Positions 1-10,359 of a stretch of 57,929 nt of DNA are shown here, one piece after another (positions within the stretch are counted from its first letter, which is position 1; each line of letters opens with the position of its first letter). The position numbers and the translations under genes were made by a program. The notes below the pieces were generated by a model. That model worked only from the letters and a program-made list of their open reading frames with translations, made no database searches and had not been told where the DNA came from. The DNA lies in the NCBI GenBank assembly GCA_040752275.1, contig JBFMFH010000090.1, positions 1-57,929 of the forward strand, given 5' to 3'. The DNA comes from JBFMFH01 sp040752275 (lineage in GTDB: Bacteria; Acidobacteriota; Vicinamibacteria; Vicinamibacterales; JAKQTR01).

Positions 1-1
1 G

Positions 2-430
2 GTCGACTCGTGCGCGCCGGGCCTGCCGACGGCCGAATCCTGCAACGGGGTGGACGACGACTGCGATGGACTGACGGATGACAACATCGCGCCGGTGCCG
101 ACGACGTGCGGCGTGGGGGCCTGCCGGGCGACCGGCGAGTCGACGTGCCAGGACGGCGTGATGGTCGACTCGTGCGCGCCGGGCCTGCCCACGGCCGAAT
201 CCTGCAACGGGGTAGACGACGATTGCGACGGAGCAGTCGATGACGGCATCGCGCCGGTGCCGACGACGTGCGGCGTGGGGGCGTGTGCCTCAACGGGCGC
301 CCTGACGTGCGTGGGCGGCGCGTTGCAGGACTCGTGCGTCGCGGGCACGCCGGGAACGGAGACCTGCAACGGAATCGACGACAATTGCAACGGCGCGGTC
401 GACGAAGGCCTATCCTGTGGCGCCGACTCC
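2..430 (+). repeat. Three tandem 162-bp coding repeats
   Basis: The string gtcgactcgtgcgcgccggg occurs at 2 and again at 164, with a diverged third copy starting at 326. The period is exactly 162 bp (54 codons). The first two copies are nearly identical in DNA and the third has drifted, which points to recent in-frame duplication inside the MopE-like gene. Confidence 0.85.
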
Positions 431-883
431 GACGACGACGGCGTTCCCGACGCCCTCGACAACTGCCCGTCAGTGCCCAACCCTGGTCAGCTCAACACGG
501 GCGGCGATCCGACGAAGGGCAACGCCTGCGACGTGCCGACGAACAAGGATGAGTGCAAGGCAAATGGTTGGCGGACGTTCACCTCGGCTGGCTTCAGGAA
601 TCAAGGTCAGTGCGTGGCCTTCGTCGAACGGGCCGACAGGGTGCGCGGGCGTGACGGCGACCGCGACGGCATCCCGGACACGAGCGACAACTGCCCGGCG
701 ATCGCCAACTCCAGTCAACTGGATTCCGACAACAACGGTCGTGGCAACGCCTGCGACGTGCCCAAGTCACGGAACGAATGCTCGAACAACCTCTGGCGCT
801 CGTTCACGCTGGCGGGCTTCCGGAACCAGAACCAGTGTGTTGCCTTCGTCAACCTGGTCTCGTGGTTCAACGCTCGATTCTGA
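2..883 (+). CDS. Secreted MopE-like / thrombospondin type 3 repeat protein, 3' part
   Basis: The frame is open from the left edge, so the start and any signal peptide lie outside the window; 293 residues are visible. The first part is three 54-residue units (162-nt period) centred on the motif CNGVDDDCDG, the pattern of the MopE-type putative metal-binding repeat. Two Asp-rich calcium-binding (thrombospondin type 3-like) stretches follow, with cores DSDDDGVPD and DGDRDGIPD. Each is followed by a Cys-containing segment ending FRNQ-x-QCVAFV. Such proteins are usually cell-surface or secreted. Paired cysteines and acidic loops suggest a disulfide-bonded, calcium-stabilised rod. The substrate or partner is unknown. 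The family call rests on motifs only. Confidence 0.8.
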   Translation, partial: VDSCAPGLPTAESCNGVDDDCDGLTDDNIAPVPTTCGVGACRATGESTCQDGVMVDSCAPGLPTAESCNGVDDDCDGAVDDGIAPVPTTCGVGACASTGALTCVGGALQDSCVAGTPGTETCNGIDDNCNGAVDEGLSCGADSDDDGVPDALDNCPSVPNPGQLNTGGDPTKGNACDVPTNKDECKANGWRTFTSAGFRNQGQCVAFVERADRVRGRDGDRDGIPDTSDNCPAIANSSQLDSDNNGRGNACDVPKSRNECSNNLWRSFTLAGFRNQNQCVAFVNLVSWFNARF

Positions 884-900
884 GTCGTGCTATCCTTCCG

Positions 901-929
901 GGGCCGGACGGACACCCGCCGTCCGGCCC
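901..929 (+). terminator. Perfect 11-bp stem hairpin after the MopE-like gene
   Basis: GGGCCGGACGG and CCGTCCGGCCC form a perfect 11-bp stem around a 7-nt loop, 18 nt after the preceding stop codon. There is no U tract, so it could be a transcript end, an mRNA-stability hairpin or a repeat-family palindrome. Confidence 0.5.
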
Positions 930-1001
930 GCTCCCCCCTCGGGGATTCCGACACCGTGAGAGCGGCCGCCTCGACGAGACGCGAGCCCTCGGAGCGGCCC
1001 C

Positions 1002-1832
1002 ATGAGCACTGACCGCAAACCCGCCCGCGCAACGCTGCCCCCCGGCCGGCACCTCGGCCCATGGCTGCTCTCGGCCGCGGCCTTCGCGCTCGTCCTGGCC
1101 CTGGCCGGCACCATCGTCTTCTCGCAGTCCCCTGACGAAGTCAGGGCGATCCTCAAGGAGATCGAGGCGCTCAGGCAGGGCCAGGCGGCCATCCAGAAGG
1201 AACTGCAGGAACTCAAGGCCTTGCTGCAGCGACAGCCGGGAGCACAGCCCGCACCGCGGCCAACGAGCGTCGGCAAGAACGTCCTGGTGGCGGGCCGCCC
1301 GTTCAAGGGACGCGAGGATGCGCCGCTGACCATCGTGGAGTTCTCTGACTTCCAGTGCCCGTTCTGCGCGCGGTACGTCACTCAAACGCTGCCCCAGATC
1401 GACCGCGAGTACATCCAGACGGGGAAGGTGAAATACGTCTTCCGGAACCTCCCGCTGGAGTCGATTCACAAGCAGGCGTTCAAGGCCGCCGAGTCCGCTG
1501 AATGCGCTCTGGCCCAGGGACGCTTCTGGGACATGCATGCCCGGCTGTTCGCCAATCAAACGAAGCTCATGGCGGACCAGCTCCAGGCGCACGCCGATGC
1601 GCTCGGACTCGGCGCGGCGTTTCAACGCTGCCTGGCTTCCGGCATGCAAGCGGCGCACGTGCGGCAGGACGTGAACGACGCGACACAGCTCGGCATCACG
1701 GGAACGCCAGCCTTCCTCGTCGGGCGCACGAAACCCGGCGATCCCGGCATCCAGGTCCTCGCCTTCATCTCCGGGGCCAAACCCTTCGCGGCCTTCAAGG
1801 ACACGCTCGACCAGGCGCTGGCCTCACGCTAG
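1002..1832 (+). CDS. Membrane-anchored DsbA-family thioredoxin-like protein
   Basis: This 276-residue protein has an uncleaved-looking signal anchor at about 17-40 and a short charged, probably coiled-coil stretch (about 46-78). A DsbA-type thioredoxin fold follows, with the active site CPFC (C119, C122) in the context EFSDFQCPFC and the cis-proline loop GTPAF near residue 235. The family (thioredoxin_4/DsbA) makes, breaks or isomerises disulfides in periplasmic proteins. The start ATG has GGAG 7 nt upstream. It sits alone between a Cys-rich secreted protein and a secreted glycosidase, both possible clients, though that link is inference. No DsbB partner is visible. Oxidase versus isomerase cannot be decided from the sequence. 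Confidence 0.88.
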   Translation: MSTDRKPARATLPPGRHLGPWLLSAAAFALVLALAGTIVFSQSPDEVRAILKEIEALRQGQAAIQKELQELKALLQRQPGAQPAPRPTSVGKNVLVAGRPFKGREDAPLTIVEFSDFQCPFCARYVTQTLPQIDREYIQTGKVKYVFRNLPLESIHKQAFKAAESAECALAQGRFWDMHARLFANQTKLMADQLQAHADALGLGAAFQRCLASGMQAAHVRQDVNDATQLGITGTPAFLVGRTKPGDPGIQVLAFISGAKPFAAFKDTLDQALASR

Positions 1833-1955
1833 ACCCTGCAGCAGATCGGCCCCTGCCGCCGGCTCGCGCGGAGCCAAGGCGCTCGAGATTAGCACGCCCG
1901 CCGGACTTGCCCGATAATGGGCGCCGACCCGCTGCCGTCACGGGAGGAGCATGCC

Positions 1956-4097
1956 ATGTGGTTCCGCCGCCACCGATGGATCCTCGCTCTGGTTGCCGCA
2001 CTCTACGCGGCCAACACGCCGCCCGCGCCTGGAGGGGCCTCCGGAGGGACCCGTCCTCGTGCGGCAGACACTTTAGCCTGGCCAGCGACCGCAGCACGTG
2101 GACAGGCTCCCGATTCCGCGCGGCTCGACTGGTGGCGGGAAGCCCGCTTCGGGCTGTTCATCCACTGGGGCCTCTACGCGATCCCGGCCGGCGCGTGGAA
2201 CGGCCGCACGGACCACGGCGAGTGGATTCGCCATACGGCCCAGATCCCCATCGATGTCTACGACCGTCTTCAGGCGCGCTTCAACCCCGCGACGTTCGAT
2301 CCCGACGCCTGGGTGCGCATGGCGAAGCAGGCGGGAATGAAGTACATCGTCATCACGACGAAGCACCATGACGGGTTCGCGTTGTTCGACTCGAAGGTGT
2401 CCGACTTCGACGTGATGGCGACCCCATACGGCCGGGATATCGTCCGCCAGTTGGCGGATGCCTGCGCACGAGAGGGCATCCGGCTCGGCCTCTATCACTC
2501 GATCATGGACTGGCACCACCCCGACTATCTGCCGCGCCGGCCATGGGAAGCCGACAGCCGTCCTGGCGAGGGCGCGGAATTCGACCGCTACGTGGCCTAC
2601 ATGAAGGCGCAGGTCCGCGAATTGCTGACGAACTACGGCCCCATCGGCATCATGTGGTTCGACGGCCAGTGGGAGGGCACCTGGACCAACGAGCGCGGGC
2701 GCGATCTGTACGAGTTCGTCCGGTCGCTCCAGCCGTCGATCATCGTCAACAACCGGGTTGGCCGCGCCGGAGGAGACTTCGGCCTCGACCGCGACCAGGG
2801 ACAGATCGGGGATTTCGGTACGCCCGAGCAGGAGATCCCAGCGACCGGGGTCCCGGGCCTCGACTGGGAGACCTGCATGACGATGAACCGGAACTGGGGC
2901 TACAACCAATCCGACAAGGACTTCAAGTCGACGAAAGACCTGATCCGCAGGTTGGTCGACATCGCGTCGAAAGGCGGCAACTTCCTGCTTAACGTCGGGC
3001 CGACGGCAGCCGGAGAGTTTCCGCCGGAGAGTGTCGAGCGCCTTCGCGAGATTGGCGAGTGGATGGCGGCACACGGCGAGAGCATCCACGGCACGCAAGC
3101 CAGCCCGTTTCCGTCCCTGCCCTGGGGCCGGTGCACGCGACGCCGCCTCGCTGACGGCACCACCCGGCTGTACCTGCATGTCTGGGATCGGCCGGCCGAC
3201 GGCGTGCTCGTGGTGCCCGGCCTGCTGAATGGCGTCCTGCACGCCAGGCCGCTCGGCGCCCTGAGCCGGCGCGCCAACCTCGACGTCGTCCGGGAGGGTG
3301 ACGATCTCCGCATCACCCTGAGTCCGGTGCTGGGCACCAGCAGCGCGCCCGAGGAAGTCGTGGTGCTCGACATCGCGGGCGAGCCGGATGTGGCGATCCC
3401 GCCCGCGATCGAGGCGGACGCCGCCATCTTCGTGGACAGCCTGGACGTCCGTCTGTCGTCGGACCGGGCGAACATCGACATCCGGTATACGACGGATGGA
3501 CGGGAGCCGACAGCCATTTCGCCCGACGCACGCGGCCCGGTGCGGATCAGCGCCACCACGACGATGAAGGCGCCTGCGTTCCGCGCCGGCCGGCCGGTGA
3601 GCCCCGTGGCCGAGGCCACGTTCACACGCGTCACGCCCCGCCTGGCGTCGGGCGTGAAGGCGACAGCCTCGGGCCTGACCTATACCGTGGTCGAGGGCGA
3701 CTTCTCGGCGCTGCCGGACTTCACCGCGACGCCGGCGCGGAGCGGAATGACGAGCGGGTTCGACCTCGGCGTCAGGACCAGGGACACGCGGTTCGCCGTG
3801 AGGTACACCGGGTATCTGCAGGCTCCGACGACCGGCGTCTACCGCCTCTTCCTCCGGTCGGATGATGGCAGCCGTCTCTGGCTGGGCGACGACCTCGTGA
3901 TCGACAACGACGGGCTGCACAGCTCGCGTGAACGGCATGCGGACGTCGCGCTCGCGGCGGGTCAGCACCCGATCACCGTTGCCATGTTCGAACGCGACGG
4001 CGGCTTTGAACTGACCGTGTCGTGGCGCGGGCCGGACCGCCCACGAGAGAGGATTCCCCACGAGTTCCTGCGGCTCCGCGACCCGCAGGCGCCGTGA
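1956..4097 (+). CDS. Secreted alpha-L-fucosidase (GH29) with CHB_HEX-like and PA14 domains
   Basis: I use the ATG at 1956, because GGGAGGAG lies just upstream and it gives a normal signal peptide (MWFRRHRWILALVAALYAAN). The 713-residue product starts with a GH29 fold: it has FIHWGLYAIPAG, the HHDGFALFDS segment and IMWFDGQW, whose Asp236 is the expected catalytic nucleophile. The acid/base residue is not conserved in this family and I do not assign it. Around 490-560 lies a chitobiase C-terminal-like beta domain (RYTTDGREPT), and about 600-705 is a PA14 domain (LRSDDGSRLWLGDD), typically carbohydrate-binding. It should hydrolyse terminal alpha-L-fucose from glycans outside the cytoplasm. The neighbouring peptidoglycan-type genes begin 17 nt later. 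Confidence 0.92.
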   Translation: MWFRRHRWILALVAALYAANTPPAPGGASGGTRPRAADTLAWPATAARGQAPDSARLDWWREARFGLFIHWGLYAIPAGAWNGRTDHGEWIRHTAQIPIDVYDRLQARFNPATFDPDAWVRMAKQAGMKYIVITTKHHDGFALFDSKVSDFDVMATPYGRDIVRQLADACAREGIRLGLYHSIMDWHHPDYLPRRPWEADSRPGEGAEFDRYVAYMKAQVRELLTNYGPIGIMWFDGQWEGTWTNERGRDLYEFVRSLQPSIIVNNRVGRAGGDFGLDRDQGQIGDFGTPEQEIPATGVPGLDWETCMTMNRNWGYNQSDKDFKSTKDLIRRLVDIASKGGNFLLNVGPTAAGEFPPESVERLREIGEWMAAHGESIHGTQASPFPSLPWGRCTRRRLADGTTRLYLHVWDRPADGVLVVPGLLNGVLHARPLGALSRRANLDVVREGDDLRITLSPVLGTSSAPEEVVVLDIAGEPDVAIPPAIEADAAIFVDSLDVRLSSDRANIDIRYTTDGREPTAISPDARGPVRISATTTMKAPAFRAGRPVSPVAEATFTRVTPRLASGVKATASGLTYTVVEGDFSALPDFTATPARSGMTSGFDLGVRTRDTRFAVRYTGYLQAPTTGVYRLFLRSDDGSRLWLGDDLVIDNDGLHSSRERHADVALAAGQHPITVAMFERDGGFELTVSWRGPDRPRERIPHEFLRLRDPQAP

Positions 4098-4114
4098 TAC
4101 CCTTGGGCCACCAC

Positions 4115-6142
4115 ATGGCGTTCTCGCGGATTCTCCTGACGGGCGGTGGCACCTCAGGGCACGTCAACCCGGCGATGGCGATCGGCCAGGTCCTCGGAGA
4201 CGAACGGACGGCGTACTTGTTTGTCGGTGTCCGCGGCCGGGCTGAAGAGGCGGTCGTGCCGCGAGAGGGCATGCCAATCCGATTCGTCCGGGCGGGGGCA
4301 TTCCCGGGCATGCGGCCGTCCGCTGCCTGGGTCCCGTTCCTCGTCAATCTGGGTCTGGGCATCCTCAAGGCGGCGTTCATCATCCGCTCGTTCCAGCCCG
4401 AGATCATCGTGGGAACCGGTGGCTTCGCGTCGGCACCGGTGATGCTGGCCGCGGGGCTGTTGCAGAAGATCGGCCTGCTCAGTGCGAAGCTCTACGTGCA
4501 CGAACAGAACGCGGCCCCAGGTCGGCTCAACCTGCTGGTCGGGCGACTGGCCGATCGCGTCTTCGTCGCATTCCCGGAGGCCCTGGCGGCCTTCCCCGGA
4601 AACGGGGTCATGGCGGGCTATCCAGTGCGCCAGCGCATCACGGCCGCGAGGGCCGGCATGAGTGGCCCCGCGCTGGATTTCGAAGTGCCACTTGGGCGGC
4701 AGGTCGTTCTGGCGTTCGGCGGATCCCAGGGGGCCCGCACGATCAACCGGGCCGTGGTCGACGCGCTCGGCCCGCTCATGCCGTACAGGGACCGCATTCT
4801 GATCGTGCACGGAACCGGGTTGTCGCCGGGAGGCGACGGCTACGATCCGGGACGAGAAACGCGTGAACGCCTCGAAGCAACCTACGACGAGGCCGAGCGT
4901 CGGGCCATCGACTCGTATTACGTGTCGCGGCCGTACTTCCACGAGATCGAACAGGTGTACGCGCGTGCGGACCTCGTCGTCGTCCGCGGTGGGGCAGGCA
5001 CGCTCAACGAGGTGGCGTCGCTGGGGATACCCGCCGTGGTGGTGCCGAAAGTCAACCTCCCAGGTGAGCACCAGGTCATGAATGCGCGTGCCCTGGCCCG
5101 GTGCGGCGGCGCCGTGGTCTTGTACGAAGAGACCCGCGCGGTGGGCGGCGCGCTCGTGGAGGCGCTGGACGGTGCCCGCCTCGCGGGGACGGTGATGGGC
5201 CTGCTCCACGACCCCGCGCGGCTGGAAGCGATGGCCGCGTCTGCCCGCCGGTTCGTCCGGCGCGACGTGCTCGACACGATTGCCCGCGTGGTGCGCGAGG
5301 GCGCCGGGCCCGCTCCCGCCGCGCCGCCGGTCCCGGCGGCGGCGCCGCTCATGAGCAATGAGGCGTTGCTGGCGATGCTCGAACGTGCGGCGCAGTTGAG
5401 CCGGGACGCGTACCGCGTCGAGGTTGCGGTTCGCTCGCCGGATGACCTGGCGTACTACATCAGCCGTGCCGCATCGCTGCTGGCGAGCGAGGACTGGGAG
5501 GCGAGAAACCTCGGCGTGAAGCTCCTCGGATTGCTGCAGGCCCGGGGACATCTCCCGCTCATCGTCGAACTGCTGCGCGACAGGCGGCCGGCGCCGTGGT
5601 ACAAGCGGCTGGCCGGCGGTGACTTCTTCCAGGTCGGGTTCATCCGGCGGAACGCGCTGACGACGATCGCCAGGCTGGGGATCTCGACGCCGGATGTCGA
5701 GGCTGTGGTTGAAGCGGCGCTGTCCGATCCGTACTACGAGGCCCGCGCAGAGGCCGCCCGAACGATCGCGGCTCTGGAGCGCGCCATCAGCGACACCGGG
5801 CGGGAGCGCCTGGTGTTGGCGCTCATCGGGCGACTGTACGACACCTGGCTCGAGGTGGCGGCCTCGGCAGCCGAGGCCCTCGGCCGGATCGGCCGCAAGA
5901 GCGATGCACTGGCCGCGCTCGTCGACCTCCAGCACCATCGCTACTGGATGGTGAGGGCAGCGGGGTTGCGCGCGCTCCGGTCCATGGTCGAACGCGGCGA
6001 GGCTGGGAGCCTCGAAGACCTGGAGCGCGAGATCAAGGGGTTCATCCTGACCGCGACGGACTTCCGCCCCGAGTTCACCATCCGGACGTCCTATGGCCAC
6101 CTGGTGGCAGCGATCGCCGAACACCGGAGGGAACGGTCATGA
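4115..6142 (+). CDS. murG: MurG-like GlcNAc transferase fused to a C-terminal HEAT-repeat domain
   Basis: I use the ATG at 4115 (MAFSRILLTGGGTSGH); a longer frame upstream overlaps the fucosidase. Residues 1-410 carry MurG (GT28) hallmarks: the N-terminal G-loop GGTSGH (11-16), FGGSQGARTIN near 200, and VRGGAGTLNEVASLG near 290 followed by PGEHQVMNA. MurG adds GlcNAc to lipid I at the inner face of the membrane. After a Pro/Ala linker (about 410-430), some 245 residues form helical HEAT-type repeats, with phrases such as YEARAEAARTIAALE and LEVAASAAEALGRIGR. Ordinary MurG is about 360 residues, so this is a fusion nearly twice that size. The stop overlaps the start of mraY (ATGA). It could be the cell's only MurG or a second, specialised one. 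Confidence 0.85.
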   Translation: MAFSRILLTGGGTSGHVNPAMAIGQVLGDERTAYLFVGVRGRAEEAVVPREGMPIRFVRAGAFPGMRPSAAWVPFLVNLGLGILKAAFIIRSFQPEIIVGTGGFASAPVMLAAGLLQKIGLLSAKLYVHEQNAAPGRLNLLVGRLADRVFVAFPEALAAFPGNGVMAGYPVRQRITAARAGMSGPALDFEVPLGRQVVLAFGGSQGARTINRAVVDALGPLMPYRDRILIVHGTGLSPGGDGYDPGRETRERLEATYDEAERRAIDSYYVSRPYFHEIEQVYARADLVVVRGGAGTLNEVASLGIPAVVVPKVNLPGEHQVMNARALARCGGAVVLYEETRAVGGALVEALDGARLAGTVMGLLHDPARLEAMAASARRFVRRDVLDTIARVVREGAGPAPAAPPVPAAAPLMSNEALLAMLERAAQLSRDAYRVEVAVRSPDDLAYYISRAASLLASEDWEARNLGVKLLGLLQARGHLPLIVELLRDRRPAPWYKRLAGGDFFQVGFIRRNALTTIARLGISTPDVEAVVEAALSDPYYEARAEAARTIAALERAISDTGRERLVLALIGRLYDTWLEVAASAAEALGRIGRKSDALAALVDLQHHRYWMVRAAGLRALRSMVERGEAGSLEDLEREIKGFILTATDFRPEFTIRTSYGHLVAAIAEHRRERS

Positions 6143-7245
6143 TCCATCTGCTCGGACACCTGCTCGAAGGCGGCTTCCGGGCATGGTCCTTCCTGCGCCT
6201 GCTCGATTACCTGTCGATTCGCGCCATCGGCGCGGCGATGACGGCATTTGTGATCCTCCTGGCCGTGATGCCGCCGTTCATCTGGTACCTGCACCGGCGC
6301 GGGTTGGTCGATCAGACGCGCCAGACGGGCGTCTCCTCCGCCTTCGGCAAGGCCGGCACCCCGGTGATGGGCGGAGCCGTGCTGGTCGGTGCAGTGCTCG
6401 CGTCGTGCCTGGTCTGGTGTGATCCGACGAACGGCTACCTCCTGCTGGTCCTGGCCGGGATGCTGTGGTTCGCGGGCATCGGCCTGAGCGATGACCTGGC
6501 GAAGTGGCGCGCGAGGTCCGGCAACCGGGGCATGTCGGAAGCGCGCAAGCTGGTGTTCCAGGGGGCGTTCGCGGCGATCTTCGTCGGCGTGCTCGCGAGT
6601 CCCTGGTCACCCCTGCCGGCGCGCGAGGCGGCGACGCTCTACGTGCCGTTCGTCAAGCACGCCGTCGCCGACTCGATGTGGCTCTACGTGCCCAGCATCT
6701 TCCTCTTCGTCGTGCTCGTCGGCAACGCCGTCAACATCACCGACGGGCTCGATGGACTGGCGATCGTCCCCTCGGTGTTTGCGGTTGCCGTATTGGGCGT
6801 GTTCGCCTACATCATGGGCAACGCCATCTGGGCGCCCTACCTGTTCTTCCCGCGGCTGCCGGGCGCGGGGGAACTGATCGTCTTCTGCGCGGCCTTCGCG
6901 GGCGCGGGCATCGGGTTTCTGTGGTTCAACGCCTACCCGGCGCAAGTGTTCATGGGCGATGCCGGATCCCTGGCGATCGGCGGCTGCCTGGCGACGCTCT
7001 CCGTGCTCGTCAAGCAGGAGGCGCTGTTCCTCATCCTCGGCGGGCTGTTCATTGCCGAGGCGCTGACCTCGCAGATCCAGGACAAGGTCGGCATCAAGTG
7101 GCTGGGGCGCCGGCTGTTCTACCGGGCTCCGCTGCACCACCAAATGCAGCACACCGGTCTGGCGGAGACGAAGGTGGTCATACGGCTGTGGATCGTGTCG
7201 CTCATCCTGGCCCTCGTCTCGGTGGCCACGATCAAGCTGCGGTAG
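6139..7245 (+). CDS. mraY: Phospho-N-acetylmuramoyl-pentapeptide transferase
   Basis: This 368-residue polytopic protein is of normal MraY length. It shows GTPVMGGAVL, the Asp pair in LSDDLAKWR (D118-D119), NITDGLDGLA (about 199-208), NAYPAQVFMGDAGSLAIGG (about 264-282), and the C-terminal LHHQMQHTG with VVIRLWIVSL. These match the conserved cytoplasmic loops of MraY rather than WecA, which lacks the long C-terminal His-loop. MraY transfers phospho-MurNAc-pentapeptide to undecaprenyl phosphate to make lipid I, the substrate of MurG. The gene is translationally coupled to the MurG-HEAT gene, in the reverse of the usual dcw order (mraY first), with no other dcw genes beside it. Confidence 0.9.
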   Translation: MIHLLGHLLEGGFRAWSFLRLLDYLSIRAIGAAMTAFVILLAVMPPFIWYLHRRGLVDQTRQTGVSSAFGKAGTPVMGGAVLVGAVLASCLVWCDPTNGYLLLVLAGMLWFAGIGLSDDLAKWRARSGNRGMSEARKLVFQGAFAAIFVGVLASPWSPLPAREAATLYVPFVKHAVADSMWLYVPSIFLFVVLVGNAVNITDGLDGLAIVPSVFAVAVLGVFAYIMGNAIWAPYLFFPRLPGAGELIVFCAAFAGAGIGFLWFNAYPAQVFMGDAGSLAIGGCLATLSVLVKQEALFLILGGLFIAEALTSQIQDKVGIKWLGRRLFYRAPLHHQMQHTGLAETKVVIRLWIVSLILALVSVATIKLR

Positions 7246-7277
7246 CCTCGGGATTCGACCCCCACGCAATCAGGGCA

Positions 7278-9397
<2,120 letters not shown>

Positions 9398-9440
9398 GCC
9401 GGGCGCCGAGCCTCCAGAGCCGCGCGCGTGCGCAGAACTT

Positions 9441-9496
9441 CACACGTGTGCACGAAGGTGCCACTGGGTGACCGGAACCGCACATGTGTGCGCGAA
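9441..9496. promoter_or_regulatory. Two copies of a 16-bp palindrome-containing box, 40 bp apart
   Basis: CACACGTGTGCACGAA (9441) and CACATGTGTGCGCGAA (9481) match at 14 of 16 positions. Both contain a palindromic core (CACACGTGTG, CACATGTG). The spacing of exactly 40 bp is close to four helical turns. They lie in the divergent region between the ABC-F gene and subunit gene E, so a cooperative regulator binding site is plausible. The regulator is unknown. Confidence 0.5.
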
Positions 9497-9598
9497 ACTG
9501 CAAAAGCCGTTGTCTTGGAGATGGACATGCTGGCGATGACTGTAGGTGTCTCTCCCATGGCCGGATCGCCGATCTGAGCCGCTGGTCTGACGTCAAGT

Positions 9599-9635
9599 GT
9601 CTATGGACGAACACACTATCATCTTGTGTTCGTTC
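9599..9635. promoter_or_regulatory. Operator-like inverted repeat, shared with the regulator promoter at 17.5 kb
   Basis: CGAACACA (9608-9615) and TGTGTTCG (9625-9632) form a perfect 8-bp inverted repeat with a 9-nt spacer. The left part, GTCTATGGACGAACACACTAT, closely resembles GTCTATCGAACGAACATGAC (17538-17557) at the other end of the fibre cluster. The half-site (G/A)ACGAACA occurs here in both orientations. The stretch 9398-9708 has no other gene; it holds only this element and the two boxes at 9441-9496. Confidence 0.55.
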
Positions 9636-9708
9636 ACGCGCTTTCTATGAGTGTCTCTCCTGGCGTTGCCGGGAAAGTGGCGCACGCCTAGCATTCTAGC
9701 GTCGTACG

Positions 9709-10218
9709 ATGCAGATGCGGAGCGCACGTCTGGGCGCGGTGGTGGCGGCCGGCTGGCTCGTGGGAGCGGCGGCGGTGGAGCTACACGCCTCCCATCAGCA
9801 GACGGCACTGATGCTCCTCAGCACGCTCATCCAACCGCGTGCGTCGCTGCGCGTGACGGAGCAGGCCCTAGTGCTCGAACCCCACGATCAGGCCCCAGAC
9901 GCTCCCGTGGACGTTGGCTCGATCGACTTCAGGGCCGCGGCGCGGACCGGCGGCGACGGAGAAGTCCTCCTCACGGTCGAGCCCCTCGTGGATGTGGCCA
10001 CCCTCGGTGGCGGACCGTCGGCCGGCACGCCCGCGATCGACTTCGCTGGTACCGGCGAGGGAACGGTGGACGGGCCCTTGGTTCTGGGGCAGCCCTCGCT
10101 TGCGGGTCGATGGGTCGGGCCGGGTGTGCGGACGGGGAGTCTCACCTTCACACTGCGCGGATCGATTGGCCCGGATGGCGCCACTGTGCCGCTGCGGTTC
10201 GTCCTTTCCACGCCCTGA
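9709..10218 (+). CDS. Small secreted protein, divergent fibre-subunit paralogue (subunit E)
   Basis: This 169-residue protein starts with a signal peptide (cleavage probably after about residue 27). The remainder is almost all predicted beta-strand. It keeps the layout of the four minus-strand subunits: an N-terminal strand, a segment around an Asp-Pro-rich site (here DQAPDAP instead of ADPDTTP), an LTV strand, a G/W region with W and R-TG, and a C-terminal strand ending STP. Sequence identity is low, so membership of the family is inference. It is divergent from the ABC-F gene and convergent with the PapD-like gene. The operator-like repeat at 9599-9635 lies about 75 nt upstream. No Shine-Dalgarno is obvious, and ATG 9715 is an alternative start. 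Confidence 0.55.
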   Translation: MQMRSARLGAVVAAGWLVGAAAVELHASHQQTALMLLSTLIQPRASLRVTEQALVLEPHDQAPDAPVDVGSIDFRAAARTGGDGEVLLTVEPLVDVATLGGGPSAGTPAIDFAGTGEGTVDGPLVLGQPSLAGRWVGPGVRTGSLTFTLRGSIGPDGATVPLRFVLSTP

Positions 10219-10359
10219 CGGCTGTCCCCCGTCTCTCGCTCGGGGTCGCAGAGCAGGACCCGGAATCCAGGATCGGCGCCGTGCGTGGATTCCCGCCCCC
10301 GTGCCCGCGGACCGGGCGCGTGTGGCAGGAACGACGACCACCCGACCGCGTTCACCGGC

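Noticed and set aside
2..430. Tandem repeats as a possible CRISPR array
   Set aside because: Repeats are 162 bp, in frame and protein-coding, with no unique spacers of equal size.
2073..4061. Long open frame on the minus strand (662 codons) over the fucosidase gene
   Set aside because: It has no recognisable domain, its residues are Arg/Val/Pro-rich as expected for the antisense of GC-rich codons, and the plus-strand gene is a clear GH29.
4154..6124. 656-codon minus-strand frame over murG-HEAT
   Set aside because: It mirrors third-position GC bias of the real gene; no motifs, no start signal.
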